Assembly (NCBI GenBank): GCA_036927565.1
Contig: JAYESD010000001.1
Span: forward strand, 138,249,415 to 138,313,414
Reading direction: 5' to 3'
Origin: Tuctoria greenei
Taxonomy: Eukaryota; Streptophyta; Magnoliopsida; Poales; Poaceae
Length of the DNA: 64,000 bases
Below are positions 11,630 to 23,098 of this stretch, one piece after another. Each line of letters starts with the position of its first letter. The first letter of the stretch is position 1. Position numbers and translations under genes: made by a program. The notes beneath the pieces are model-generated. The model worked only from the letters and a program-made list of their open reading frames with translations, had not been told where the DNA came from and searched no databases.

Positions 11630-12790
11630 AAATCGAAGAATTAGTGGCTCGAGGAAGATCTGGACCAGCAGTAGTGGTCGTTGGTGCTGGTTGTGGAACG
11701 GGATTTAGAGCTGGATCGTCATTGTTTATTTCAGAAATTTCGAGCAGCAGCTCCACTCCTTCTTCATCTTCAATGAAAATACCCTCCCACTATGGATATG
11801 CATCTTGACTTCCGATAATATAACTAGTATCTGGGCTAGCTTCATCAAAAGAAACTTCACAAGTTTGTGAGTGTCAAGTAAAAGCACACGGTAACCTCTA
11901 GTATGAGATGGATAACCAAAAAACATGCCATCAACAGATATAGCTTCAAATTTATCAAGATTACCATGTTTCTTAACAAAGCATTTGCAACCAAAGACCC
12001 TAAAGTGTGTGACACTAGGCCTATGTCCAAACCGTAACTCACATGGGTTTTTTTCTAGCTTAGCATGCAAGAAAACTCGATTTGAGACATAACAAGTAGT
12101 TGCAAATGTATCAGCCCAAAATTCCCTAGGAGTTTGATATTCATCAAGTATAGTCCTAGCCATCACAACTAAGGTTATGTTCTTTCTCTCTACAACACCA
12201 TTTTGTTGAGGTACATATGGTGAAGAAAATTGATGATCTATTCCATTTTCAGCACAAAAGTTATCAAATGATTGATTTTTAAATTCAATTCCGTTATCAC
12301 TTCTAATTACTTTTAAAGATCCTGGGTGGTCAATTGAAAGTCTAAGAACTAAACTTCTAAAGTGACTAAAAGCTTCATTCTTAGATGTCATAAGTAAACC
12401 CAAGAGTATCTAGAATGGTCATCAACAATTACAAGCACATACCACTTATCTCCAAAAGACTGAACACGTGAGAGACCTACAGTGTCAAGGTGTAAAAAGT
12501 TTTGTCGGTGATGATGGCATGGTCATTGTGAGTGGAAAATGTGAACCTACAACAATTTTAGCATGTCTACAAGAAGAGCAAAAAATTTCTTTGTCCCCTT
12601 TAAGCTTAGACAGCCCACGTCTGCAATCAAGAGCACTAACATGTGTGAGATGATCAAAGCCTACGTGACCAAGTCTACGATGCCAAAAATATAAGTCCTT
12701 TGAATTATTAGCAACTAGAAACCTATGCTTAGAGGTTGACATATCAAAATCAGCTTTTAAAACTTTTCCAAACCTAGACATGTTAAACAT
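11630..12790 (-). pseudogene. Copia integrase with pre-integrase zinc region (copy A)
   Basis: The GAG-pre-integrase HHCC region is at 12790-12485 (FWHRRLGHVGFDHL; CSSCRHAK). The DDE core follows: FVIVDDHSRY-like block, IRSDNGIEFKN, and PQQNGVVERKN with the catalytic Glu present. The conserved tail FGCKCFVKK and FFGYPSHTRGYRV ends near 11860, and an Asp/Glu/Pro-rich linker leads to RT. A stop near 12400 and a frameshift near 12490 break it. Confidence 0.85.
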
Positions 12791-12845
12791 AAGCTCACCG
12801 TTAGAATCTACAACCTTGCAACAATTTTTAGTGAAAATAATTTCA

Positions 12846-15303
12846 TTATTTTAATCTAACAATTGTGAAACAGAAAGCAAGTTGTATTTTTAAATAATTA
12901 ACAAGTGTCACGTCTTTCAATGTGTAGTGATTATTAACTCTAACTAAACCCTTAGCAATTATAGGAGTTGAAGAATTATCAACAAAAGAAACATTTTCTA
13001 TACATGACACAGAAGAGAGGGAGGAGAACCACTCTTTGTTACCGGTCATGTGGCATAAGGAACCTGAATCAACAACCAAATGTTCTCCTTCCTCAAGCGT
13101 GTAACCTACATAGAAGCACAATACTTAGATGACTCAATATTGGGGTTAGTAAAAAAGCATTTAGGAATCCAATATTGAGTCATGCAACGTCCAAATGGAA
13201 TAACACGCGAAAGCTAAGATAAAACAATAGGTTTATGAGTCAAATTTTGAGAATTTTTGTTCCAACTACTGAAATTTGAGGTGTTACATGTGTAGCACAA
13301 AAAACAGTAGGTTTGGGACCAAACTTTGCAAGTCTTTGACTCATCACAGCTGGTTGCAAGCTCCTAACATTCGGTTCAGCACGTGCAGCAAGTTCCGCTT
13401 GGTTGTTATATGTTCTAGCTAGCATTCTTTGCTTCTTTTCTTGTTTAGCTAGTCTATAATGAAAATCTATGGCATGACCATCTCTAGCACAGTATGTACA
13501 ATGAAATTTTACTTTGCGTTCATGTCTAAATAAGCAACAAACATGTTTATTAGCAACCGAATGAGACAACATTCTTGCAGAATTAAAAACTACCTCTTTT
13601 TGTTTAGGAACCGTTCGAATCAACCCACTTCCTAATGACTTAACAACCTTAGGTGGATGTGCCTTAGCTTGAGCATGAGAATAAAAACCTAAACCAATTT
13701 TATCATTGCAAGTCTTAGAAGAATTCAGGAGCAATTTTCACATGAAGTTTTTCCTTTTAATTTGCAATTAAAACAATAATTAACTTCATGAGAACGTAAA
13801 GCATTGTTCAAAACAGAAATTACATTCAAAGCATCATGTAGTTTCTTAGCAAGCTCACCATTGTTAGAACAATGCAAATCAATTGTTCAACAACTAGCGT
13901 CTTTCAAGTTTTTATCATTAAGTTCAGCAAGTTTTTTGTTCTTTTCAATTTTAAATTCAAGTTTATCAAGAGTGGCGGTTGCGCACTTATTAAAGAGGAC
14001 AATTGTTCATATATGAGTTCACGTGAGAACAAGAATCATCACTAGGAATCAAGGATTTTAACCGATTAATTTCAAATTCTGGTGATTCAATTTTAACAGC
14101 ATTGTCCCTAAGTTTTTTGTCCTTTTTCCTAAGTATAACAGTGGCACGAGAAATAGCATCACACACTTCTTCACAAGTGGGAGATACATCTTCATTATGT
14201 TTTGCTTCCTCCATGCTTGATCTTGAGCGGCTCGCCATGAAACACATATTTGCCAAAGTGTCTTCATCTTCATCACTTCTAGAGTCCACATCGCTCGAGC
14301 CAAGTTCTTGAAGTGCAAGGACAAAGCTGTTTACCAATTGGCGACCTGTAAAATCCTTCTTTTTCTTCTTGTTGTTTGCAGAGGAGGACTTCAATTTTGT
14401 TTGTTGCTCATTACGAGCAGTAGAACCTGAAAGGTTAGGGCAATTTGTATGAAAATGTCCAAGCTCACTGCATTTGAAGCATCATTGAGGTCCACCACTT
14501 CCTCTCCTTCTAGTTCTCAAATTTTGCAATGCTTTCAAGAACCGAGTAGAGAGAAGTGCTAGCTCCTCCTGTGGAACTTCTTCAATCTGTTCAAGGGTTA
14601 GAGAAGACAACAAAGCAAGTGTACCATATAATGAAGATGGACTAGAACTGGGCATGTTACGTTGTGAAACAAATGCAAGAGACTTGTTGGGATTTTTTCG
14701 TTATAATGTCATGTTCATGAGTTTTTAACTTAAAATATAGCACATCTAATGTAAGTGTACTCATGACAGTGGATTCATGAATAGATGTAACTTTCCTCTC
14801 CCAAATTGACATGTCTAATGCACTTAATAATTTGCTAGCATTTTCAGCATCTGAAAAATTAACATCGACGCTACGCAAGTTGCTGAGAATTTTATTAAAG
14901 CGAGCAAAGAGATCATTGATCGACTAACTGGGTTGCATCTCAAAATGTATGTACTCATCCTTTAACATATCTTGGCGTACCTCTTTGATTATGTTAGAGC
15001 GTTCCTGATAGTCGTATAACACTTTCCATACGTCGTATGTAGATAGGAGGTGTGCAACACGATCGAAGTTGCTTTGAGTCAATCCTAGTATGATGAGGTT
15101 GCGCGCCTTGTTGTTGTTGTTGTCAATGTCTATCATGTTTCCAGCCGTAACATCATCATTTGAAGTCATGACGAAGCACTTGAAGACCTTTTTCCCATAT
15201 GGCGAAGCCTTGCGCCTATGTGTAAGCCTCCACATGAGCCTTCCAAACCTGAAAATCAATGCCATTGAAAACACAAGGTTTTGCAAAGTATTTTTCCGTG
15301 ATG
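12846..15303 (-). pseudogene. Copia gag and protease (Sirevirus-like copy A)
   Basis: Gag begins near 15303 with EKYFAKPCVFNG-DFQVWK. The ATG present in copy B (55176) reads ACG here. A CX2CX4HX4C knuckle (CFKCSELGHFHTNC) is at 14440-14481. An acidic/lysine-rich linker with repeated coiled-coil-like segments follows (14394-13990), then a Cys/His segment (FHCTYCARDGH, near 13490). The protease at 13121-12846 keeps its DSG active site and HMTG (VVDSGSLCHMTG). Multiple frameshifts separate these blocks. Confidence 0.82.
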
Positions 15304-15339
15304 ATTAGTCAAAACACGTGCAAATAATAAATATTAGAG

Positions 15340-15360
15340 CACAGTGGCTCTGATGCAAAT
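15340..15360 (-). promoter_or_regulatory. Primer-binding site, Sirevirus-like copy A
   Basis: On the minus strand, directly after the 5' LTR, the sequence reads atttgcatcagagccactg. It is close to the initiator-Met tRNA complement TGGTATCAGAGC. Copy B has atatcagatcca at the same place. Confidence 0.7.
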
Positions 15361-17103
15361 TTTAGTTTCGAATAGCACGTGAAAAGATACCAGAGGTGAG
15401 TTAATAGTAGATTAAAACTTTTTTAGTGGAAGCAACAAAAACACTTTGGCGGAAAATCAATCTAATAGAGAAACCATGTGTGCGAGTGTTTCCAAAGTGT
15501 TAAAAACGTGAAACATCAGTGTAGATCATAGAGAATCAATTCATCAAGACAATACAACAAGAATCACAAGAAAACGTCAAGTAAAACTCAAGTTATGATC
15601 AAAACCAAGAGCAAATGTCAATCTGTTCTAACAGAGAGCAAATACATTTGCTATGCTGCAAAAAAACTCGTGTAACTAAAACACCACAAATTCAATGACT
15701 GTGAAATTTTGTCAGGTTATAGAGTATTGAGTTGTGAAGACAACACAAAAAGAATCATGTCAATTGTATCAATAAAACTCGAGTTATGATAAAAACACCA
15801 AAGAAATATCGGGCAGCGCAGAAACTCGACAAGAAAGACTTGACTAAAACAAGTCAGACGAACAAGGCACAAAAGCTCCTCTAAACTACGAATTTTATTG
15901 ATCAAAACACAAGAGGAACCGCCCCAAAGTTGCACACCACGAGCTTTAGCCTCCCTTGCTTATATAACCATCTCTTAGGCCAACCCAATCAACACTAGGA
16001 CTCCTACTCCTACTCTGTTTCAACCGAAACTTTCAATAACAGCTCAAGACTCTTCCATACGCATATAGAAGCAATCTTAAGACTTACAAACATCTTAGGA
16101 ATGTCCTAAATATTCATAAAACAACTCAACTTCATGATCCACATGGGATCTAACCAAGAAACACTCGAAACTTTCCATAAACGAACCATAATAACCTCAT
16201 CCACAATTTGAGGCATAATCCAGTTGGTTGGACCTTTCCAGACACATCTTCACGTCCATATCTCTTTAACACGTCTTGGAGCAATGTAGTCACGTCCATG
16301 CACTTATTGTACACGTGCAAACGCCTTCCCATGACGTCAATGATACCTTCATATGCATTGTTCTTAAGTCAATCATGTTGCGCGACCTCCCGATCAACTC
16401 AACCACAATTCCTCCCGAACTTGGTTGTTAAACCTCATCGTCTCCCTAAGACTAGTTCAATGGATCCCGTGACCAGCCATGTCTTGACCTCGAGCAACAG
16501 CTGCACATGAACAAACAACCAATTCTTCTGAGCACAAGTCCGCGACTTGACTCACGTTAGTCTGAAAAACAAAACACCTTATGTGAGCACCTCACACAAG
16601 CTTATTGCAAACCATATCAAAAATGATATCAGTCATAACCACCAAAACGCACCAAAAACTTAGTAAATGAATACTAACCAAATCTTCCATAAGCCAAAAG
16701 CATGTTCGAAACATTGCAAGTTAGAACAGAACAACCACACAATTATGTTAGGAAGTTGAAATATCGAATAGTCCAAAAGCGGTGCTGCAACGTAAAGGCA
16801 AAAGATGGACATTCCAATCCGAAATTCATGTGCAAATCATGTGTCGGAAAGTTCGGACAGTCCTAACAAAGTAAAGAGTGAATGTTACTCCCAAAATCAA
16901 ATTTGTAAAAATCAACCTTGTTGACTTATGTGCAGCCCACGTGACTGAAAGTTCAGACAATCCGAAGCGAGAAACACGCGCGAATCACGTGAGGAAAAGT
17001 TCAGACAATTCAAAGTGGATGTTTCAGAAATATTCAGAACTTTTAATATTAACCCTCACTTTTATTCTAACTGCCGATGTATTTAGCACACATAGGTCTC
17101 ACA
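15361..17103 (-). repeat. 5' LTR of Sirevirus-like copy A (1,743 bp)
   Basis: It aligns end to end with 7216-8937. The plus-strand left end is tttagtttcgaatagc (mutated TG) and the right end is ggtctcaca. A minus-strand TATATAAG lies at 15959-15966. About 34 of the first 208 bases differ from the 3' LTR by eye. Confidence 0.9.
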
Positions 17104-17108
17104 AATAT
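17104..17108. repeat. Target-site duplication aatat of Sirevirus-like copy A
   Basis: aatat here matches 7211-7215 on the other side of the element. Removing the element and one aatat restores the chromovirus frame AKYVSECDTC. In copy B the pair is aatat (47034-47038) and aatac (56982-56986), one base changed. Confidence 0.92.
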
Positions 17109-17686
17109 GTATCCGAGTGTGATACGTGTCGGAGGGTCAAAGCTTATCACAAGAGGAAAGCAGCAATGCTTCAACCATTAAGTGTTCCGGCATGGAAATG
17201 GGAGGACGTCAACATGGACTTTATTGTTGGATCGCCTCTCATATTTTGGAAATGTGATTCCATTTGGGTGATCGTTAACTGATTAACAAAATCAGCACAC
17301 TTCATCCCAGTAAATATTGGATTCCGTGCTAAGCAATATGCAAAGTTGTACCTTGCAAGGTCGTGTGTTTACACATAGTTGCCCGCACCATTGTCTCGGA
17401 CGGAGGGTCCTTGTTTCTGGCTCGTTTCTTGGAACAACTTCATGAGTCTCTTGGAACCAAGTTAATTCGTAGCTCAGCATACCTCCCTCAAACCGACGAT
17501 CAAACTGGGCGGCTAAATCAGATACTGAAAGATATGTTGAGAGCTTGTGCCATAAACCATGGGATGAATTGGGATGACCATTTGCCATTAGCGGAATTCT
17601 TTTACAATAATGGTTATCACACAAGTATCAAGATGGCATCTTATGAAGCACTCTATGGACACAAGGGTCGTACACCACTCAATTAG
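17109..17686 (+). pseudogene. Chromovirus integrase core (copy A)
   Basis: It encodes SECDTCRRVK, then MDFIVGSP with the first catalytic Asp, and a second Asp in VSDGGSLF. The third catalytic residue is lost: QTDDQTGRLNQIL has Gly where the family has Glu (QTDGQSERVNQIL). The tail YHTSIKMASYEALYG is conserved. A stop near 17281 and a frameshift near 17370 are present. Copy B keeps the Glu but has a nonsense codon just before it. Confidence 0.85.
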
Positions 17687-18081
17687 TGTGAATCCAGCGG
17701 GAGAGTTATCTTCAGAGTGGATCTTGATAAAGAGGCTGAGGAACAAGTCAAGCTTATTCAATCAAATCTCAAAGCCGCACAATCTCGCTAGTAGAGTTAT
17801 GCAGGCAAAAGATGTCGTCCCTTGCACTTTGCAGTCAGAGATCAAGTCTATTTCCGTGTGTCACCAATGAAAGGAATTCATCGATTTGGGGTGAAATGAA
17901 AACTATCTCCGCCTTTCATTGGTCCATTTCCCATCACGGAGCAATGCAGATCATTTGGAGCTTCCAGCCTCGTTATCAGGAATACATGGTTTTTTCCATG
18001 TCTCACAGCTAAGGAAGTGTCTAAAGAAGGCAACAAAAGTTCTCACAGAAGGCATGGAAGCATTGCAACCAGATCTAACCC

Positions 18082-18440
18082 GGACCGGGATCCCCTGACC
18101 TAGTAGTTTTTACTGCACGGGGTGCAGTAGATGATCAGCACCGTCCGTTCTAAGTTGGACACAGATGCTTGACTTGTGGACTTCTATTGAATGAAGACAG
18201 TGAGAAATTAAAATCAATCGTTGGGTCTTCATAAAAAGATCTGCTCTTATTATCCCTTTGTAATTTTTTCTCTTATACTCGATAAAAAAATATACTCTCT
18301 CCATCCTCAAAAGCTTGTCCTTTTGTGGTTCAATTTTGTACTACAAAGCGACAACTTTTTAGGGATGGAGGAAGTACATTATAAATTTGTTGGTAATATT
18401 ATATAATTTTGAATAAACATTGCTGTAAATAATCAAATAC
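18082..18440 (+). repeat. Left TIR of Mutator-like element (interrupted by Stowaway)
   Basis: It pairs with 18774-19055 in inverted orientation along its whole length once the 80-bp Stowaway at 18295-18374 is removed. The outermost 49 bases match with only a few differences. Confidence 0.88.
18295..18374. mobile_element. Stowaway-like MITE (80 bp) in left TIR
   Basis: Its ends are ctctctccatcc and ggatggaggaag, an imperfect inverted pair close to the Stowaway consensus CTCCCTCCGTCC. It is flanked by ta on both sides (18293-18294 and 18375-18376). The opposite TIR arm, near 18835-18850, shows the same sequence without it and so serves as the empty site. Confidence 0.82.
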
Positions 18441-18667
18441 AATTTTAAACTTATTCAAATTAGTATTTTACCTTTAAACATTGTTGTAAATTATTAAAAA
18501 ATTGTTGTTGTAATTATTTCATCTCTTAATCGAAATCACCAGTGAAACCAGTTCTTTAGCAGCCACCATAATACTCTTATTACCACCATTATGAAACATA
18601 AAATTTATGTCAAGTTGACATTATGGAAGACAAAAAGTTTGACAAAACCTTCCAATTAATATAGTAT

Positions 18668-18773
18668 TACCAACAAGCTTATAATGTATTAAAAATGGAA
18701 TTATTTTTTGATCCAGTATAAAGAAAAAATTACAAAGGGATAATAGGAGCACGTCTTTCTATGAAGATCCAGT
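18668..18773 (-). repeat. Partial third copy of the TIR inside the Mutator-like element
   Basis: The segment from attaccaacaagcttataatg to tctatgaagatccagt repeats, in direct orientation, the right-arm sequence at about 18820-18925. The right arm is therefore partly duplicated in tandem inside the element. Confidence 0.7.
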
Positions 18774-19055
18774 CATATTTAATTATTTACAGCAATGTTT
18801 ATCCAAAATTAATATAATATTACCAACAAATTTATAATGTATATATATTTTTTGATCGAGTATGAGAGAAAAAATTACAAAAGGATAATAGAAGCAGATC
18901 TTTCTATGAAGAACCAAGGATTGATTTTAATTTCACACCTCTTCATTCAATAGAAGTCCACAAGTCAAACATCTGTGTCCAACTTAGAACGAACGGTGAT
19001 GATCACCTACTGCACCCCGTGCAGTAAAAACTGCTACGTCAGGGGATACCGGTCC
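18774..19055 (-). repeat. Right TIR of Mutator-like element
   Basis: This is the inverted counterpart of 18082-18440 and ends ctgctacgtcaggggatacc followed by ggtcc. It contains the uninterrupted version of the site where the left arm carries a Stowaway. Confidence 0.88.
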
Positions 19056-19812
19056 ATCTAACCCATGTGGAACATCCAATACAAATCATTGATGAAAAGA
19101 CGCGTGATACAAGAAATCGATCATTGCGATTCTACAAGGTGTTATGGAATAATCACACGCCGACAAAGCTATTGGAAAAACAATGATTTTCTTCGGATCA
19201 AATAACCAGAGTTGTTATCGACTTATCTTCAGTAACATTCTATCTTGTTTTTTATTAATATCGGGACGAGTTCTTTTGAGGGGGAGGATTGTGAGAACCC
19301 AATTCTGGGGTTTTCCAATTGTTACACTACATATCAAATTTCACTTAAGGAAAAAGTATTCAACCTTACATGACGGAAAAGGTTCATCACGGATAAATTA
19401 AAGTGCCAAGCTTAGGGAAATATATTGTAAAGCCAAGACATGAGATCAAGATTAAAAATTCACATTTGGATTCATGCTAACTAAATCAATTAGCTACTGT
19501 TGATTAAATTCAGAAATTTACAGAAGTCAAACATAAATTCTGAGGCCACCATTCTGTTCCTTATATTCAAATTAGTCTAAACAGAAAGTTTGGTGATTTT
19601 AGTACATCATTTGCTATTTTTAATTGGGGTTTGAAAGCTGCTGTTGTGTGTGTGTAAGGCCAGCAAATCATACAGACTTTCTTCTCCCCTTTCCTGCTCG
19701 ACACCGCACGAGCTGCATGCCGCGAGCAGCTGCTTGCTCCCTTGCCGACCTCTCCCACCGCCTCTGCCTTGGTCCCAGCTGCAGCACGCCCTAACTTTAC
19801 TCCTCCTCAGCC

Positions 19813-19820
19813 TATATAAA
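19813..19820 (+). promoter_or_regulatory. Chromovirus LTR TATA box
   Basis: TATATAAA lies in the LTR and is conserved at 58742-58749 in the right LTR. It is the likely core promoter of the chromovirus. Confidence 0.6.
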
Positions 19821-20100
19821 CCAATGGTGAAACAATGTCACCCTTTTTTCTCCTCTGTTGGCTGCCGTTTGCACCATTGCCGCCTTCTCTGTCCACCCTC
19901 GTGGCTGCTGGTTGCTTCGTCTTTTGATCACGCCCCCAACAACAAAATTCTTTGCAAGCATCTCCCTTTTTGATTGCTCAAGCAACCAGCTCGAGTCATG
20001 GTCTAAGCATGGTGTGTTTGCAGTTAACACCGACAGCCGCCATTGAAGCCGCCGAGCTTCTCCATGCATTCCCGACGATTTGAGCCACTCCTCCCAGGTG

Positions 20101-20105
20101 CCATC
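20101..20105. repeat. Target-site duplication ccatc of the Tork-like copia
   Basis: ccatc here and at 26401-26405 flanks the element. The right LTR shows the unoccupied site gtgccatcgagtcc near 59020, with one ccatc. Confidence 0.93.
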
Positions 20106-21000
20106 TGTTGGAATAAATGGGCTTGGCCCACATAATGTTCAGAACTAATTCCCAATAAATCTAAAAGGCTCATTAGGGCAAGAGGGAGTGGTACTAAATG
20201 ATTAGTCCCACATGGGAAGTGGAAGTGGAGCAACCCCTACATAAAAGGGAGGTTGCTCTTCCACTCCTTGAGTGAGAGAGAAGAGAGGAAGAGAGGGGTG
20301 GCCCACGCGCGCTCCTCCTCCTCCTCCTCGCTCGCTCGCCCCGCCCCGCCCCGCCTTGCACACGCGTGCGCACGTGTGTCCGTGTGAATTCGAGCCTCGA
20401 GCTGAGCCCATATTTTATATTTTTGCAGAAAATATAATTGGGCTTTTGGGCCTCCGAATTTTTGGGGCTACCGAGTCAGAGTCCAAGTCGTTGGAGACGG
20501 ACGCGTCTACGACTGCGGAGTCAGTTCAGATCCAGACCCTCCGGATCGTATACGAACCACCTCCGTGGGACTCTATAAATACGGGCGTCCGCGGTACGGC
20601 AGGGCATCCCACAATCAGATCGTTCCCACGTTCGCGTTCCTTGCGCTGCCATCTAGTCTACTCCATCCCGAGCACCGGCGTGCAACGACGATCGAGAGAG
20701 CAGGTCTCTGGAACCGCTCGCCCTTGCGATCCTGCACCGAGAGAGGGCGAATAAGGTTTTTGGGAAGCGCTCCGCGCGACTGCTTGCGTTCTTCACCACG
20801 GCTTGTCTACTGAGGAGATCGGGCGCTGCGGCTCAACATCGTCACTAACGCCTGCAGCGATTGTTCGTCGTCGGATCTACAGCAGTGCATTCGGCTTCAA
20901 ATCGGTATGCGTTATTTCTCGTCCCGTCTGTCTGCCGATCGCTATTGTTTTCTCGTGTTTTCTGAAATTGTTCAGTAAATTGCCTCCTATTTTTCTAACA
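20106..21000 (+). repeat. 5' LTR of Tork-like copia (895 bp)
   Basis: It runs from tgttggaataaatggg to cctatttttctaaca. A TATAAATA box is at 20574-20581. It contains a (cct)n run and a CG-rich stretch. About 11 of the first 225 bases differ from the 3' LTR by eye, so it is younger than the nested gypsy and Sirevirus insertions. The Arg/Pro-rich frame at 20272-20754 lies wholly in the LTR and is not a gene. Confidence 0.93.
20574..20581 (+). promoter_or_regulatory. Tork-like copia LTR TATA box
   Basis: TATAAATA, repeated at 25976-25983 in the 3' LTR, with closely matching context (ggactc before it and cgggcgtccgcgg after it). Confidence 0.65.
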
Positions 21001-21037
21001 ATCCAAAAACCTTATTAGGCAATTTCCTGAGTTGAAC

Positions 21038-21850
21038 ATGATGACTCTAGCTGATGCACTGAGGCCAGAGAAATTCTCTGGCGTGCACTTCAAGAGGTGG
21101 CAAGTTAAGGCCACGCTCTGACTCCAATCGCTTAAGATCTTTTGGGTAACCGATGGCAGGCCTCAAGGTCCTTTGTCTGTTGAAGAACAGACAAAGTTCG
21201 AGGAAGCCAATTCTGCCCTGAGAGGATGCATATTAAGTGATCTTGATAATAAACTCTGTGATGTCTATCTGACAGTCACAGATAGGAAGGAGCTCTGGGA
21301 TGCACTTAACGCTAAGTATGTTGTAGCCGATGCAGGCGGTGAACTGTATATCATGGAGAATTTTCATGACTACAAGATGGTTAACAACCGTCCTGTAGTT
21401 GAACAAGCTCATGAAATACAGTGCCTTGCGAGAGAGCTCAATCTCCTTAAGTGTCCTTTACCCGACAAGTTTGTGGCTGTGTGCATTATTGCAAAGTTAC
21501 CTCCATCATGGAGGAACTTCGCCACAGCCCTCAAACACAAGAGACAGGAAATATCAGTTGAAAACCTGATAGCATCTCTTGATGTTGAGGAGAAGGCTCG
21601 GGCTAAGGACGCTACTGAGAAAGGAGGCGAGGGTCAATCTAGCGCCAATGCTAATATGGTGCAGAAACCCTATGTCAAGAACAAAGGGAACAAGTCTCTA
21701 TTCAAGCCAAACAAAACTACTGCTTCAAGAAAAAGAAGTCAAACAAAGCCAATGACGGCTGCTGCTACACCTGTGGGGAGCAGCGACATATTTCCAAGAA
21801 CTGTCCCGAGAGGGCATATCGCAAAGGGAAAAAGAATGTCAACATCGTGA
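21038..21850 (+). pseudogene. Tork-like copia gag (UBN2-type) with zinc knuckle
   Basis: Gag starts at ATG 21038 (MMTLADALRPEKFSG, then F-RWQVKATL). An in-frame TGA lies at codon 28 (21119). The body (21173-21760) is the capsid-like UBN2 fold with LWDALNAKY and KLPPSWRNFA motifs. The zinc knuckle CYTCGEQRHISKNC is at 21763-21804 but in another frame, so a frameshift lies just before it. It would form the element's virus-like particle. Confidence 0.85.
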
Positions 21851-23098
21851 CATCCAGCAATGCAGATGGGTACGGTAATTCATTTACTATTCTTTCTGTT
21901 TCTCAAACACAATCTTGGTGGTTTGATACGGGTGCTAATGTTCATGTATGTTCTGATATGTCCATGTTTACTTCTAACCAGTTTGTCCGGGATTCCACCG
22001 CCCTAATAGGGAATGGGTCACATGCTTATGTTCGTGGTGTTGGCACGGTCGATCTGAAGTTCACTTCGGGAAAGATTGCCCGGCTGAAGAATATGCAACA
22101 TGTCCCTACTATGAACAAGAATCTTGTTAGCGGTACCCTTCTATGGAGAGATGGGTTTAAAGTAGTTTTAGAGTCCAATAAAATAGTTGTGTCTAAGCAT
22201 GGACAATTTATTGGTAAAGGCTATGAATGTGGAGGCATGTTCCGCTTTTCTCTTTCGAAGTTTAATAATAAGTCAGTAAACCATATTTGTGGCGGTATTA
22301 ATGTTGATGCAAGTGTTTGGCATTCTCGTTAATGTCACGTTAATTTTGGTTTAATGAATCGGCTATCTAGTCTCAAATTAATTTTGGAATTCACTATTGG
22401 CAAAGGTTCTAAGTGCCATAGTTGTGTGTAGTCAAAGCAACCTCGAAAGCCTCACAAGGCAGCCGAGGAGAGAAACTTGGCACCATTAGAACTCATACAT
22501 TCTGATCTATGCGAGATGAATGGTGTGTTGACAAAAGGTGGAAATAAATATTTTATTAAATTTATAGACGATTCAACTAGATTCTGCTATGTTTACTTGT
22601 TGCAAACTAAAGATAAAGCTTTAGACTACTTTAAAATCTATAAATCTGAAGTAGAAACTCAATTAGAGAGAAAGATCAAACGTCTTAGTTCAGATCGTGG
22701 TGGTGAGTATTTTCCCAAAATATTTGATGATTTTTGTGCGGAACACGGTATTATACATGAGAGGACGCCTCCCTATTCACCCCAATCAAACGGGATAGTC
22801 GAGAGGAAAAACTGCACATTGTGTGACTTGGTGAATGCCATGTTAGACATGTCCGGTTTATCTAAGGCATGGTGGGGGGAGGCTATATTGACTTCATGTG
22901 ATATCCTAAACCGCGTTCCAAACAAGAATAAAGAGAAAACCCCCTATGAGGAGTGGGTTGGGAGAAAACCATCACTATCATACTTGCGTACTTGGGGATG
23001 TTTGGCAAAGGTCAATGCTCCAATTACCATGAAACGCAAGTTGGGACCAAAGACAGTGGATTGTGTCTTTCTAGGCTATGCTCATCGGAGCATCGCAT
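21851..23098 (+). pseudogene. Tork-like copia protease and integrase
   Basis: The protease active site is WWFDTGANVHVCSD (about 21918). The pre-integrase region is broken by a stop at 22330-22332 (CHVNFG follows) and another near 22428. The integrase core keeps all three acidic residues: HSDLCEMN, SSDRGGEYF and PQSNGIVERKN. It ends with LRTWGCLAKV and VFLGYA before a stop at 23098. Confidence 0.87.

Larger units (their letters stand above)
7216..17103 (-). mobile_element. Sirevirus-like Ty1/copia element, copy A (9,888 bp)
   Basis: This complete element is inserted antisense in the chromovirus integrase, flanked by aatat at 7211-7215 and 17104-17108. Minus-strand order is 5' LTR, iMet-like PBS, gag with zinc knuckle, protease, integrase, RT, RNase H, noncoding tail with repeated polypurine tracts, 3' LTR. 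LTRs of about 1.7 kb, palindromic LTR repeats and multiple PPTs are traits of Sireviruses (Maximus/SIRE lineage). Both LTRs are present but diverged by about 16% in the first 208 bases. Confidence 0.9.
18082..19055. mobile_element. Mutator-like non-autonomous element with long TIRs (974 bp)
   Basis: It begins ggaccgggatcccctgac and ends with the inverted counterpart, flanked by a perfect 9-bp duplication atctaaccc (18073-18081 and 19056-19064). Copy B has the empty site, one atctaaccc at 57962-57970. A 9-bp duplication and inverted repeats of about 270 bp indicate a Mutator-like (MULE-type MITE) element. No transposase is encoded. Confidence 0.93.
17687..19289 (+). pseudogene. Chromovirus integrase C-terminus with chromodomain-like tail (copy A, interrupted)
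   Basis: A GPY/F-type region (near 17880-17960) and FFHVS-L-KCL lead into a chromodomain-like tail (IIDEKT, then LRFYKVLWNNHTPTKL, 19084-19185). The Mutator-like element at 18082-19055 splits it, and copy B shows the uninterrupted version. A PPT (gagggggaggat, 19278-19289) directly precedes the LTR. Frameshifts are present. Confidence 0.8.

Noticed and set aside
15102..15123. Trinucleotide microsatellite (ttgttg run)
   Set aside because: It is a short low-complexity run inside gag, shorter in copy B, with no evidence of wider meaning.
20272..20754. Arg/Pro-rich frame of 160 codons (also 25652-26155)
   Set aside because: It lies wholly inside the Tork-like LTRs over the TATA box and transcription start. 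It is open only because of high GC.
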